Shown piece by piece: positions 46,412-55,925 of a DNA stretch of 64,000 nucleotides. Made by a program: the position numbers and the translations under genes. Positions within the stretch are counted from its first letter, which is position 1. Each line of letters begins with the position of its first letter. This DNA is from Clostridium omnivorum (GTDB lineage: Bacteria > Bacillota > Clostridia > Clostridiales > Clostridiaceae). The notes beneath the pieces are model-generated. The model did no database searches. It was not told the DNA's origin and was given only the letters and a program-made list of their open reading frames with translations. The stretch covers positions 466,001 through 530,000 of the forward strand of contig NZ_BRXR01000001.1 of assembly GCF_026012015.1 (NCBI RefSeq), written 5' to 3'.

Positions 46412-47959
46412 CTACTGCTTTTTATCAGTTAAGTAAGCAGCAAAATCTTTCATAGCGTCTGCTACCATTAATTTGATTTCATCTTTGCTTACTCCTGCAC
46501 CTTCAGCAGCTTCAGCATTTCCATTATTCTTTTCTACTAGTATTGAAACTCCATCAAATAGGTTAGTCATTCTACCAAGGAATAAGCTTCCTTTACCTAT
46601 TATCATAAAGTTATCCATTTCACCAGCAAGCATTTTATCTCTTCCATGTCCAACTATTGGCACTCCTGATGGAATATGTCCTTGAGTTGGAGCAAATCCT
46701 GGGTATCCATGTTCAGTTACAAAACTTGGAAGATCTTTTCTATCTAATTGTCCTTTCTTAACTGCTAGAGCACCTATCATCTTATAGTTTTGAGTAGGTA
46801 CATCTCCAGCACCTGCTGGTTCAGTTATATCAGGAGTTTGCATTTCTGGAGCAAACTTATTGATATCAGTAATCTTTAGTCCATTTTTATCTAGTGGATC
46901 AAGTACTAATGCTTCTAATACTGCTTGTGGTGAAGCTCCATGTCCAATTGTATGTCTTCCTATTACATCAGTTCTTAATATTGGATTTATGCCATCATTT
47001 TCAGTAACTAGGATTGCAAATCCTCCTAAGCAGTCTTCAAGTACTGGAAGTCCTTTTTTTACGTGGTCTTTTCCATTCATACCAAGCTTTGCAGTAGCTC
47101 CTCCAGCCACAACTACAACACTCTTGTAAATCCCTGATTTAACTAATGAAGCAGCTGTTATAAGTGCGTGGGTTGGGCCAGCACAGAAGCCTCTCATATC
47201 AGCACCAGTTGCAGCTTTAAGGCCAGCAACTTCTCCAATTGACTTAGCTATGTTTCCGCCGCCTCTTTGGTTCATATCACCAATAGCTTCTTCTGAGCAC
47301 TCAATTATATATTCAATTTCATCAACATTAATTTCTGGATCATTTACTAAATGCATAAGAGCAAGTACTCCTGATGCCTTTACAGCTAAATTTTCCACCA
47401 TTATATGTGATGAAAGATTCTTATCAAATTCATGCGCTCTTCTTACACATCCAACTAATTTTTCGCCTTCATATAATCCTTCAGCTAAGTGATTTTCAAC
47501 AAGTGCTGCAATATTCTCAGCAGCTTCACCTTCACCTAAAGCTTCAACTTTTGTCTTTAATACAGGATGTGCATCAAACTTAGCTTTTACTCTGTCAGTA
47601 AATTCTTTTTCAAGCTTTACTAAGTCAAAAACATCAGAAAGCTTCATAAGTCCATAAAACTCGTCTTGTGGCATTATTTCTCCAAATTTACCGAATCTGT
47701 TTGCACCTTCTACATTTTCATTATGCCATGGTCTTTTTCTAACATTCAATTCTTCAGGTGTCATGTTTCCAATGTAAGTTTGATTAGGAGCATAACCTAC
47801 AACTTCTTCAAAACTTCTTAAATGTTCTGGTATTTGCTTTAAGTATTCTGAATCTGGGTTAGTTTCTCTTTCTAATGTTTGAGTTGTACCATTATGAGTT
47901 ATCATATCTGGTGTATTAACTAGGATATAAGATGCTTTTTTAATAACTGGGAAACTCAT
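46412..47959 (-). CDS. grdC: Glycine reductase component C, large (beta) subunit GrdC
   Basis: A 515-residue thiolase/KAS III-like protein. It has VVGYAPNQTYIGNMTPEELN at the N-terminus, the catalytic Cys region GADMRGFCAGPTHALI, and HGASPQAVLEAL. AAGGAGGG precedes the ATG. It accepts the acetyl unit and passes it to phosphate with GrdD. About 190 bases separate it from grdB, including a GGAGAA/TTCTCC hairpin around 48070-48115. Confidence 0.95.
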   Translation of the reverse strand: MSFPVIKKASYILVNTPDMITHNGTTQTLERETNPDSEYLKQIPEHLRSFEEVVGYAPNQTYIGNMTPEELNVRKRPWHNENVEGANRFGKFGEIMPQDEFYGLMKLSDVFDLVKLEKEFTDRVKAKFDAHPVLKTKVEALGEGEAAENIAALVENHLAEGLYEGEKLVGCVRRAHEFDKNLSSHIMVENLAVKASGVLALMHLVNDPEINVDEIEYIIECSEEAIGDMNQRGGGNIAKSIGEVAGLKAATGADMRGFCAGPTHALITAASLVKSGIYKSVVVVAGGATAKLGMNGKDHVKKGLPVLEDCLGGFAILVTENDGINPILRTDVIGRHTIGHGASPQAVLEALVLDPLDKNGLKITDINKFAPEMQTPDITEPAGAGDVPTQNYKMIGALAVKKGQLDRKDLPSFVTEHGYPGFAPTQGHIPSGVPIVGHGRDKMLAGEMDNFMIIGKGSLFLGRMTNLFDGVSILVEKNNGNAEAAEGAGVSKDEIKLMVADAMKDFAAYLTDKKQ

Positions 47960-48149
47960 ATTTTGCCCTCCTTATTCCTTATAGAGGCATAACTTTTTTG
48001 TATGTCTCTTTAAATATTGATATATATAAATATTTAATCTTGTCATCTCTGTTTTTTATCTATAAAAAATGGAGAATTAGGAGAATTAAATTATGTCATT
48101 TCCCCACTTCTCCACTTTTTACTTTATTTATATTTTTAATTAACCTTTA

Positions 48150-49457
48150 CTAGTCTTCAAACACCTTTTGTCCTTCAACTGGAGTTTCAAGTGCTCTAAG
48201 AGCTTTTTCAACTAATCTCTTTCTTAAAGCATACTCATCCTTCTTATCTAAGCTTGGGTTTCCAAGTGGGTGAGGTATAGCAATTGTTGGAACTATTCTG
48301 TTAGCACCAACTGTTAGAGATATTGGAACTACTGTACACATATGAACAACAGGAAGACCTGCTCTTTCTATTTCTTTAACAAGCGTTGCACCGCAACGAG
48401 TACAAGTTCCTCATGTGGACGTTAATATAACTGCAGTAACTCCATCTGCAATAAGTTCTTTAGCAATTTGCTCTCCAAACTTCTTTGATGATGCAACAGC
48501 TGTACCATTACCAACTGTACTATAAAAGTATCTGTGAAGGGAACCAATCTTTCCTTCTTTTTCAAATTCTCTTAATACGTCTACTGGTATAACTCTATCA
48601 TTATCAGCATTAGCATAAGTTGGGTCATATCCACCGTGTGCTGTTTCATAAGTTTCAGAAGTTAAATCATTAACTCCTTCAATATCATACTTACCAAACT
48701 TAGATGCACTGGAGGATTCTATATGATCTGGGTTTCCCTTTGGAACTGTACCACCTGAAGTTACTATAGCTATTTTAGCCTTAGTAATATCAGCTACTGG
48801 TGGGTTTGGTTCTACTCTATCGAATACTGGCATTTTAAACTCAGTAACGAATTCTTCACCCTTAAGCTTTTTAACAAGCATGTCAACTGCTCTTTTTGAT
48901 CCTCTTTCAGTAGCAAAGAAATTCTTTCTTATTCCTCTTTCAATGTATCCTTCTTCAGCAGGAGCTCCTATTGCTTCACCCTTAGCTAGCTTAACTGCAA
49001 GTTTAGCTATCTTAGGAAGAGCGTCTCTCATACCTACAGCACTGTTTTTAGTTTCAACAATATATACAAATTTCTTGTACATATCAGCACCTGGATTTTC
49101 TATATACATAGCAGTTAATGCTGGTATATTTAGAGTTTCTTGTACTGCTGTAGCAATAGCTCCACAAGCAACACCATATCTTCCTGCGTTAAATGCAGGT
49201 CCTGCTATAAATAGGTCTGGGTTGTAACCCTTTATCATTTCTATTACTTCAGCCTTAGCTTGATCCATATTTTCATTGAAATATGAGTCTCCGCATATAA
49301 CTGTAGCAACTATCTCAATGCCTTGAGCTTTTAAAAGACCATTAAGTCCCATACCTGGTCCTACGAATCCTTCTCTAACTTCTGGCTTTATATCTGCTTT
49401 TTCTTCTCCACCGATACCGGCGTAAAATTGGTTAATATAGTGAACGACACGTATCAA
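48150..49457 (-). CDS. grdB: Glycine reductase component B, selenoprotein GrdB
   Basis: A 435-residue selenoprotein that binds and activates glycine together with GrdE. The frame from TTG 49457 (GGGGGAG ribosome site) reaches an in-frame UGA at 48411-48413, read as Sec349 in TSTUGTCTRCGA, and continues to the true stop at 48150. Both halves match GrdB (HYINQFYAGIGGEEKADIKP; VVHMCTVVPISLTVGANR). A hairpin directly after UGA acts as SECIS. Treating UGA as a stop would give a false truncation. It lies 29 bases after grdA. Confidence 0.96.
48384..48413 (-). promoter_or_regulatory. Bacterial SECIS element of grdB
   Basis: The UGA (48411-48413) is followed 12 nt later by a perfect 6-bp stem CGTTGC/GCAACG with loop GGT (48384-48398), the size and place expected for a bacterial selenocysteine insertion hairpin inside the coding sequence. 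Confidence 0.8.
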
Positions 49458-49486
49458 GTGTGCTCCCCCCTCTCGGAGTATTTTTT

Positions 49487-49954
49487 TTATTTGTATTGTG
49501 AATACTGATCTCTTACGTTCTTAACTTCACTTATTATAGCGTCTACGTCTAGAACCATTTCCATCATTCCGCACTGCTCATCATATACAGCTGCATCAAA
49601 ATCTTCCTTAACTTCTGGCTCAACTACATGATACACTGCAAGGCCTAGTGAAACTCCTGCTAGTGGTCCTGCAAAAGTTGGGTCTCCAGCAGTTACTGTC
49701 TCAGCTGATAGTCCTGAAGCTTCTGCTTCAGCTCCACCTATTAAAACAACTACATTTTCTGCACCATACTTTTCAGTAATGTCTTTAACTCTTTGTTGGA
49801 TCTCCAGATCCATAGCACCTGCAGCTGTTCAAACGAAGCATTCTGTTGAAGCGAATACTACTTCAGCACCAGCGGATTTAGCACATTCTTCAATAGCTGG
49901 TCCTGGTATACCATCTCTATCGCCAATTGCGATAACTTTTTTATCCTTTAACAT
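49487..49954 (-). CDS. grdA: Glycine reductase selenoprotein A, GrdA
   Basis: A 155-residue selenoprotein carrying the carboxymethyl group between components B and C. From ATG 49954 it runs [19 protein letters not shown] to an in-frame UGA at 49829-49831 (Sec42) in the hallmark motif [13 protein letters not shown], then to the stop at 49487. The Cys-x-x-Sec pair is reduced by thioredoxin, encoded just upstream. Length fits the family (about 157). Confidence 0.96.
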
Positions 49955-50018
49955 AATATCCTTCCTTTCAATAAATTCTATTTGATGTATATTACCGTTA
50001 TTAAAATCTTTTTTGTTA

Positions 50019-51305
50019 TTAGAATCCTCTAGCAGTTAAGTAGTTAAATCCTACTTCACTAGTAGCTCCTGTAATAACTTGAATTTCTGCATTTATAGAT
50101 CCATCTTCTCTTAAGCTTCCTACATAACCTCCAGCGATTATGTTAGCTGCTTCTGGGTGTCCTATAACTTTCTTCATTACAGGAAGTGTAACAACTTCAT
50201 TAGCATTTCCTCCTGTTACTACTGCATCTCCCTTTGGAGTTGAGTCAGCTAGTGATTGAGAACTTCCATCTCTACCAGCATATTCATCAGTTATTAGAAC
50301 AGTCTTTATTCCCTTATCTGTAATCTTGTTGCAGTTCATAACTAGGTCTGCATCAGGATTACCAAAGCCTTCTTCTGAAACTATAACTGCATCTGCTCCT
50401 AAGAATTCTACAAGTTTAGCAGTCATATCTGAAGATCTTTGCTTATCAGCAAGGTAAACATTTTCGTTTGTTATTACACAGCCAAGGAAGTTATAATCCT
50501 TTCCGTGTCTTTCATATAAATCTTCAATTACTGGGTGATTCATATGAACATATGATGGGTTCTTATCGCAAGCTGAAACACAGTTTCCACTAACTATAGC
50601 ACCATCAAATACTTCTGTTGGATATATAAATGTTGGTATTATCTTCTTAGCATCTACTCCATAAACATAAGTGTCGTGAAGAAGACCTTGAGTTTGAAGC
50701 ATATAAACATAAACTACCTTTGGAAGGTCTGGATATTGCTTAACTTGTTCAAGTAATGGCAATGTCTCATATGTTTTAACTTCATCTGGCTGAATATCCT
50801 TACCAGCTTTTCCAAGATAAGTAGCAGCTTTAAATCCAACTATTCTTACTGCTTCTTCATGTTCATGTTGTAGAACTCCATCTTTTGGTTCACAGATAAT
50901 AACAACATTGTTAGTCTTAGAGAATGGAGTATATCTTGCTCCTTCACCACTCATGTCAATAATACCTTCTTGGAAACCAACTATTTTACCAGTAGTAACA
51001 ACAGCTGCTCCCTTTAAAACATGAGTTCTTCCTGAACCAACTGTATCAACCTTGTTAATGAATCCAGGGAATATGCCACCCTTTCCTTCAACTTTAACTC
51101 TTGGTTCAATTACATCTTTTACTGGAATTATTCTTGTCTCCTCACCAGGCTTTGCCAAATCTACATCGATGGATTGTAATCTTTCATCTCCGCCAATTTC
51201 CTTTAATAACTCTTCTTTGTTTATATAAAGCACTCCATTTTCAACCTTTGTTGCAGCTGCAAACTGGATATCCTTTATATATATTTTTCCAAGTTCTAGA
51301 CGCAA
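50019..51305 (-). CDS. grdE: Glycine reductase component B proprotein GrdE
   Basis: A 428-residue proprotein cleaved into two subunits of component B. TTG 51305 follows GGAGGTGA and gives the known type of start, [16 protein letters not shown]. The self-cleavage site is at Asn-Cys in [12 protein letters not shown]; Cys242 becomes the pyruvoyl group that binds glycine as a Schiff base, matching the position known for C. sticklandii GrdE. It precedes grdA by 64 bases. Confidence 0.95.
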   Translation of the reverse strand: MRLELGKIYIKDIQFAAATKVENGVLYINKEELLKEIGGDERLQSIDVDLAKPGEETRIIPVKDVIEPRVKVEGKGGIFPGFINKVDTVGSGRTHVLKGAAVVTTGKIVGFQEGIIDMSGEGARYTPFSKTNNVVIICEPKDGVLQHEHEEAVRIVGFKAATYLGKAGKDIQPDEVKTYETLPLLEQVKQYPDLPKVVYVYMLQTQGLLHDTYVYGVDAKKIIPTFIYPTEVFDGAIVSGNCVSACDKNPSYVHMNHPVIEDLYERHGKDYNFLGCVITNENVYLADKQRSSDMTAKLVEFLGADAVIVSEEGFGNPDADLVMNCNKITDKGIKTVLITDEYAGRDGSSQSLADSTPKGDAVVTGGNANEVVTLPVMKKVIGHPEAANIIAGGYVGSLREDGSINAEIQVITGATSEVGFNYLTARGF

Positions 51306-51417
51306 AGCGGTCACCTCCCTATAATTTTTGTTTATAATTTTCAACTACTTTTGTAGTTGTAATTACTTTAGTAATTTAGTGGAAAAAGCAGTGCGGTGAA
51401 TTTTCCACTTTCTATTC

Positions 51418-51750
51418 TTAAAGAACGTCGTAAGTTTTCTTTATGAAGATTTCTACATCTTCTAAAGTACTGATTTTATCTGGAGTTACAGTATCAATTT
51501 TTTCTCCATTTTTGTATATTATCATAGTTGGAAGTCCTAAAACTCTTTGAGCTATAGCAACTCTTCTAGCAACACCAATATTTAAACTAGCAAACTTTAT
51601 TTTGTCGCCATATTTGTGTTCTAATTCATGTACTCCAGGCATAAGTTCTTTACATATTTCACACTTATCTCCCCAGAAGTCTACAAATACAGGTTTTTCA
51701 GTATAATTAATAACTTCTTCTTCAAAATTTTCCTTATTTAATTCTATCAT
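51418..51750 (-). CDS. trxA: Thioredoxin of the glycine reductase operon
   Basis: A 110-residue thioredoxin. The redox motif is GDKCEICK instead of WCGPC: the Trp and the Gly-Pro are missing but both Cys remain. Glycine-reductase thioredoxins in amino-acid fermenters are known for such atypical motifs. It keeps FVDFWG and the cis-Pro LPTMIIYKNG. ATG 51750 follows GGAGGG. It reduces GrdA after each turnover, taking electrons from TrxB. Confidence 0.92.
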   Translation of the reverse strand: MIELNKENFEEEVINYTEKPVFVDFWGDKCEICKELMPGVHELEHKYGDKIKFASLNIGVARRVAIAQRVLGLPTMIIYKNGEKIDTVTPDKISTLEDVEIFIKKTYDVL

Positions 51751-51834
51751 TTTCTTTCCCTCCATTTAATAATAGATTAACTAAACCTTTATTAAAAAAT
51801 AGTATATATAAATTTAATGCAACCTATTTATGAA

Positions 51835-52767
51835 TTAAGCCTCATTAAATTCATTTTCTATATAGTGTTCAGCAGTTGTAGCTGCAATTGCACCGTCAGC
51901 TGAAGCTGTAATTACTTGTCTTAGAGATTTTCTTCTAACATCTCCTGCAGCAAATACTCCAGGTATATTAGTTCTCATATCTTCATCAGTAATAATGTAT
52001 CCAGTTTCATCAAGATTAATCTTTCCAGTAAATAGTTCTGTAATTGGAAGATATCCTACGAATACAAAGCATCCATCTACCTTTAAATCACTAGCTTCAC
52101 CAGTCTTAACATTTCTAAGTACAAGACCTTCTAATATTTCATCTCCCTTAGCTTCATCAACTACGGAATCATATATAACTTTTATTTTTGGATTGCTAAG
52201 AACTTTATCTTGAATTGACTTAGCTCCTCTAAATTGATCTCTTCTATGAATTACAGTAACATTTTCAGCAAATTTAGTTAGATATAGAGATTCAGTTAAT
52301 GCGGAATCTCCTCCGCCTACAACTGCTACATCCAATTCAGTAAAGAAATCTGCATCGCAAGTTGCACAGTAGGAAACTCCCTTACCTCTAAGCTCTAATT
52401 CATTTTTAAAACCAGCAAGTCTTGGATAAGCTCCAGTAGCTATTATTATAGTCTTAGCTTCATAAGTTTCTTTCTTTCCAACTACCTTCTTAATCTTGCC
52501 TGAGAAATCAACTTCTGTTATTTCATCCTTTACAAATGCAGTTCCAAATTCTTCTGCTTGTTTTCTCATTCTTTCTATTAGAGATGGTCCAGTACAATCT
52601 TCTATAGATCCTGGATAGTTCTCTAATTCATCAGTAGTAGCTGTCTGACCTCCAAATTTTCCTCTTTCTATTAAAAGAGTATCCATTTTTGATCTTGCAG
52701 CATAAAGTCCTGCTGCTAAACCACCAGGTCCTCCGCCAATTATTATGGTGTCATAAATGTGAGCCAT
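51835..52767 (-). CDS. trxB: Thioredoxin reductase
   Basis: A 310-residue FAD/NADPH enzyme. It has IIGGGPGGLAAGLYAARS, the redox-active SYCATCDADFF, NADPH loop VVGGGDSALTESLYL and the C-terminal GVFAAGDVRRKSLRQ. GAGGAGGA precedes the ATG. Directly upstream of trxA it supplies electrons for glycine reduction. Confidence 0.97.
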   Translation of the reverse strand: MAHIYDTIIIGGGPGGLAAGLYAARSKMDTLLIERGKFGGQTATTDELENYPGSIEDCTGPSLIERMRKQAEEFGTAFVKDEITEVDFSGKIKKVVGKKETYEAKTIIIATGAYPRLAGFKNELELRGKGVSYCATCDADFFTELDVAVVGGGDSALTESLYLTKFAENVTVIHRRDQFRGAKSIQDKVLSNPKIKVIYDSVVDEAKGDEILEGLVLRNVKTGEASDLKVDGCFVFVGYLPITELFTGKINLDETGYIITDEDMRTNIPGVFAAGDVRRKSLRQVITASADGAIAATTAEHYIENEFNEA

Positions 52768-52792
52768 AGTTATTCCTCCTCATTTTCTAATG

Positions 52793-53170
52793 TTATTTTA
52801 ATACATTGTATATTAAATCATAATCAATAAGTTTAAAGTCCTCTAATACTCTTTCGTTCCAATTTGGAACTGAAAAATCTCTTAAAAATTTTTCTAAAGC
52901 ACTTATGCTTTCTTCAATTATGTTTAAAGAAAAGTCATCAATAGTATTATCCGCATTTTTGGATATAATAACCGTTCTATAAGGAATTTCATTCGGTTTT
53001 ATACTACTCATTAGCGGGTGAGTTAATACTCTGTGTCCTTTATGAACATAATCCCTAACTTTTTTGTATACTTCCATTACATTTTTTTCAATGTATTCAA
53101 CTGTACAATTTTGTGCAAATTTATCCTTTGCCATTGGATTGTTAGTAATTATTATCATAGGTTCTATCAT
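52793..53170 (-). CDS. grdX: GrdX family protein
   Basis: A 125-residue protein of the GrdX family, commonly first in grd operons; its molecular role is unclear. The start IIITNNPMAKDKF is typical of the family. AAGGAG precedes the ATG. It is the first gene after the glycine riboswitch terminator. Confidence 0.9.
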   Translation of the reverse strand: MIEPMIIITNNPMAKDKFAQNCTVEYIEKNVMEVYKKVRDYVHKGHRVLTHPLMSSIKPNEIPYRTVIISKNADNTIDDFSLNIIEESISALEKFLRDFSVPNWNERVLEDFKLIDYDLIYNVLK

Positions 53171-53246
53171 GAGTCTTCTCCTTGTCCATAAAGAATTTTC
53201 TTGTTTTTCTGTAAACAGCAGTGCAAATTAGGAACTTTTTTGAAAA

Positions 53247-53288
53247 TAAAAAAACAGAATGCAAAGGCAATATAGCCCTTGTACTCTG
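53247..53288 (-). terminator. Terminator of the glycine riboswitch
   Basis: An interrupted stem ACAGA.T.CAAGG/CCTTTG.A.TCTGT on the minus strand is followed by a seven-T run. Its 5' arm (ACAGAG) abuts the end of the second aptamer. For a catabolic operon, glycine binding should prevent this terminator. Confidence 0.8.
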
Positions 53289-53437
53289 TCTTGTTAACCT
53301 GAGAGATTTACTCCTTCGGTGCTTCATTAGCTTTCCAGAGGTATGTCCATTATCGGTACTTTTGCCTGAGAGATTCACACAACTCGGCTAGTTGAGCTTA
53401 TTCCTTCGGCCGTCCATTAAAAGACCCTCTCCCGATA
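53289..53437 (-). promoter_or_regulatory. Tandem glycine riboswitch
   Basis: Two glycine aptamers in series on the minus strand. Each shows the conserved core: first GGGAGAGG, GCCGAAGGA and ATCTCTCAGGCAAAAG; second a GGACATACCTCTGGAAAG linker and start, CACCGAAGGAG and AATCTCTCAGG. Located between the promoter and grdX. Confidence 0.95.
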
Positions 53438-53502
53438 ATATCATCCATATCATTATTAATTTAAAAAATCTGAATTAATTAAATGTTATCCTTTTCACTA
53501 TC

Positions 53503-53531
53503 ATTATATAACATTATTAGAAATATTTCTA
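53503..53531 (-). promoter_or_regulatory. Promoter of the grd operon
   Basis: TAGAAA (53526-53531), 17-base spacer, TATAAT (53503-53508) on the minus strand, about 65 bases before the riboswitch. Confidence 0.6.
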
Positions 53532-53589
53532 CTGGTTTATGAAATATTTATGTTAAATTTTTAACTTTTTTGAAGCCATTAATTCACTT

Positions 53590-54429
53590 TTAGTATTCCT
53601 CTATAAAAAAAACACCAGCAGCCCTTGTGCCTGAATGAGTTCCTACTACGCAGCCTACCTCAGCTTCAATAAACTCCTGTCTATTGTGTAACATGTTTTC
53701 TCTTAAAGCCTCTAATATTTCTTGATTTTCTGCATTTAAAACCATGCAAAATTCCCCTTGCTTAATTCTTTTTTCATGAACATAATCAATTAATGTTCTA
53801 ATAGCCTTTTTAGTTCCCCTAACCTTATCCATAACAGCTATTTCTCCATTTTTCACTTCAAGTATAAGTCTTATTCCTAATGCACTTCCTATAACACTAA
53901 CCGTCTTAGAGAGTCTTCCACCCCTAACCAAATTCTCTAAGCTTTCAAACGCTAATGCACTTTTAACATGAGGAATATCCCTCTTAATTTCATCTTCAAT
54001 AGCTTCTATATTCTTCCCCTCACCTTTAAGCCTGCATGCTTTTAAAACAATTAAGCCAAGTCCTGAAGTAACATTTACACTATCAATTACTGTTATATCA
54101 CTAGTTTCAAGCATATCTCTTGCGATACATGCAGATTGAAATGTGCCGCTCATCTTAGAGGATATATGAATGGATAAGATTTTATATCCTTCTTCTAAAT
54201 ATTTCTTATATACATCATAAAACCTGTTTGGATTTATCTGTGACGTAGTAGGAAATATATCACTCTGATTCATTTTAGCTATAAGTTCTTTGAAGTTTAT
54301 ATCAATACCATCTAAATAACTTTCATCACCAAAGGACACTACAAGCGGTAATACTTCAATATCATATTTGTCCACAAGTCCTTTTGGTAAATCCGCTGTG
54401 CTGTCCGTTATAATCTTAATCTTCTCCAC
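53590..54429 (-). CDS. DegV family (fatty-acid-binding) protein
   Basis: A 279-residue DegV protein. The family binds a fatty acid and can serve as the FakB partner of a fatty acid kinase. Motifs are KIITDSTADLP, FPTTSQINP, ISSKMSGTFQSA and LVRGGRLSKT. GTG 54429 follows GAGGGGG by 8 bases. It lies 15 bases after trmL, in the same operon. Confidence 0.92.
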   Translation of the reverse strand: MEKIKIITDSTADLPKGLVDKYDIEVLPLVVSFGDESYLDGIDINFKELIAKMNQSDIFPTTSQINPNRFYDVYKKYLEEGYKILSIHISSKMSGTFQSACIARDMLETSDITVIDSVNVTSGLGLIVLKACRLKGEGKNIEAIEDEIKRDIPHVKSALAFESLENLVRGGRLSKTVSVIGSALGIRLILEVKNGEIAVMDKVRGTKKAIRTLIDYVHEKRIKQGEFCMVLNAENQEILEALRENMLHNRQEFIEAEVGCVVGTHSGTRAAGVFFIEEY

Positions 54430-54443
54430 TCATTCATCCCCCT

Positions 54444-54911
54444 CTATTTCATGTTTGGAAAATTCATCTGGCGTAGTGCTTCATATGCAAGTATTGCTAC
54501 AGTGTTTGAGAGATTTAATGATCTAGTGCTGGTTTCTAGCATAGGCACTCTTATTAAATTTTCAGTATTGCTATTTCTAATTCTATCAGGAAGGCCAGCA
54601 GATTCTCGTCCAAAAACTACAAAATCTCCTGGTTTATATTGCACATCTGTATATATTTCGCTTCCCTTTGTAGTAGAAAAATAGAAAGTTGAATCCTTAT
54701 ACTTTTCTCTTAATTCCTCATAAGATTCATAAATTTCCATGTCTAAATACTGCCAATAATCAAGTCCAGCTCTTTTAAGATGTTTTTCATCCAAGCTAAA
54801 GCCTAAAGGCTTTATTAAGTGAAGCTTAGAATTGGTAAGTACACAAGTCCTTGCTATATTTCCTGTATTTTGTGGTATTTCAGGTTCAAATAAAACTATA
54901 TTTAAATTCAA
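54444..54911 (-). CDS. trmL: tRNA (cytidine(34)-2'-O)-methyltransferase
   Basis: A 155-residue SPOUT methyltransferase that 2'-O-methylates the wobble base of tRNA-Leu. It has LFEPEIPQNTGNIARTC at the N-terminus, and the knot region with VVFGRESAGLP, then RVPMLETSTRSLNLSNTVAI. The start is TTG 54911, with AGGAGG 9 bases upstream. It shares an operon with degV. Confidence 0.92.
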   Translation of the reverse strand: MNLNIVLFEPEIPQNTGNIARTCVLTNSKLHLIKPLGFSLDEKHLKRAGLDYWQYLDMEIYESYEELREKYKDSTFYFSTTKGSEIYTDVQYKPGDFVVFGRESAGLPDRIRNSNTENLIRVPMLETSTRSLNLSNTVAILAYEALRQMNFPNMK

Positions 54912-54958
54912 AATTTACGCCTCCTAAAACATTCATTTATTCAATAAAACAAATTATA

Positions 54959-55780
54959 CTATATCAGTATAAACTTCTCAATAGCCTTAGCTACGCCACT
55001 ATTTTCATTAGTATCTGTAATAAAATCTGCGATTTCTAAAACTTTCTCTTCTCCATTAGCCATAGCTATTCCTAAACCTGCATATTTAAGCATGGATATG
55101 TCATTTTCATTATCCCCGATACATATTACCTCTTCTTTATTAATATTATAATACCCTGCTAATATTTCTACGGCTCTACCTTTGCTTACACCTTTACACA
55201 TAATCTCAATATTATTTTCCCTAGAACTTACAACTTCTAGTTCATCCTCTAATGCTAATTCGCTTTTAGCACTCTTTATCTTTTCAATATCATCATCAAC
55301 AACAATACATTTTAAAATGCATTCCTTATTTTCCTCAAAAGTCTTTTCCCAATTATTAACTACTTGTATTTTTATCTGCATCTCTTTTGGTAGAGTCTTG
55401 TTCATCTTAAAGTATACTTCTGAGGAATATATTATTTTTTCAGTAAATACTGTATCTGATGTATTGAAATGTGGATACAATCCATATTTTTTTGCAATAC
55501 TTAAAACCTTTTTGCAATTATCTGCACCAAGTACTGACATATAAATAATCTCATCCTTGTCTTTCTCCCTCACATAGGCACCATTTGCACATATCAGCGG
55601 TACCTTAGTGCCAACAATTTCTGCAAAATAATTTGCAGATGTAAACAATCTGCCGGTACATATTGCGACTTTTACTCCTCTATCCTGTGCCATTTTTATT
55701 GCCATTTTATTTTCTTCGCTAACCTTACCTTCATTATTTAAAAGAGTTCCATCCATATCTGTACAAAATAATTTATACAT
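54959..55780 (-). CDS. HAD-superfamily Cof-type phosphatase
   Basis: A 273-residue HAD hydrolase with a C2B cap. Motif I is FCTDMDGTLLN, motif II ICTGR, and motif IV IGDNENDISMLKYAG. It probably removes phosphate from a sugar phosphate or flavin/pyridoxal phosphate; the substrate cannot be read from the sequence. GAGGAG precedes the ATG. Confidence 0.88.
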   Translation of the reverse strand: MYKLFCTDMDGTLLNNEGKVSEENKMAIKMAQDRGVKVAICTGRLFTSANYFAEIVGTKVPLICANGAYVREKDKDEIIYMSVLGADNCKKVLSIAKKYGLYPHFNTSDTVFTEKIIYSSEVYFKMNKTLPKEMQIKIQVVNNWEKTFEENKECILKCIVVDDDIEKIKSAKSELALEDELEVVSSRENNIEIMCKGVSKGRAVEILAGYYNINKEEVICIGDNENDISMLKYAGLGIAMANGEEKVLEIADFITDTNENSGVAKAIEKFILI

Positions 55781-55863
55781 TTCATCAGCTCCTCTTGCTT
55801 TTATGATGTCAGATTAATTATAGCAAATATACTAAACTATAACAAAGTCTTCAATTTTATATC

Positions 55864-55917
55864 AAAAAAAGTTAAAGCATATAGGTTTTTCTTTTTATAA
55901 TATACCCTATATGCTTT
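55864..55917 (-). terminator. Terminator after the amidase gene
   Basis: A perfect 12-bp stem AAAGCATATAGG/CCTATATGCTTT is followed on the minus strand by AAC and a seven-T run. Confidence 0.75.
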
Positions 55918-55925
55918 ACCAACAT

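Noticed and set aside
48150-48341. A separate 63-residue gene after a truncated grdB
   Set aside because: It is the C-terminal part of GrdB beyond the Sec codon; no start signal of its own.
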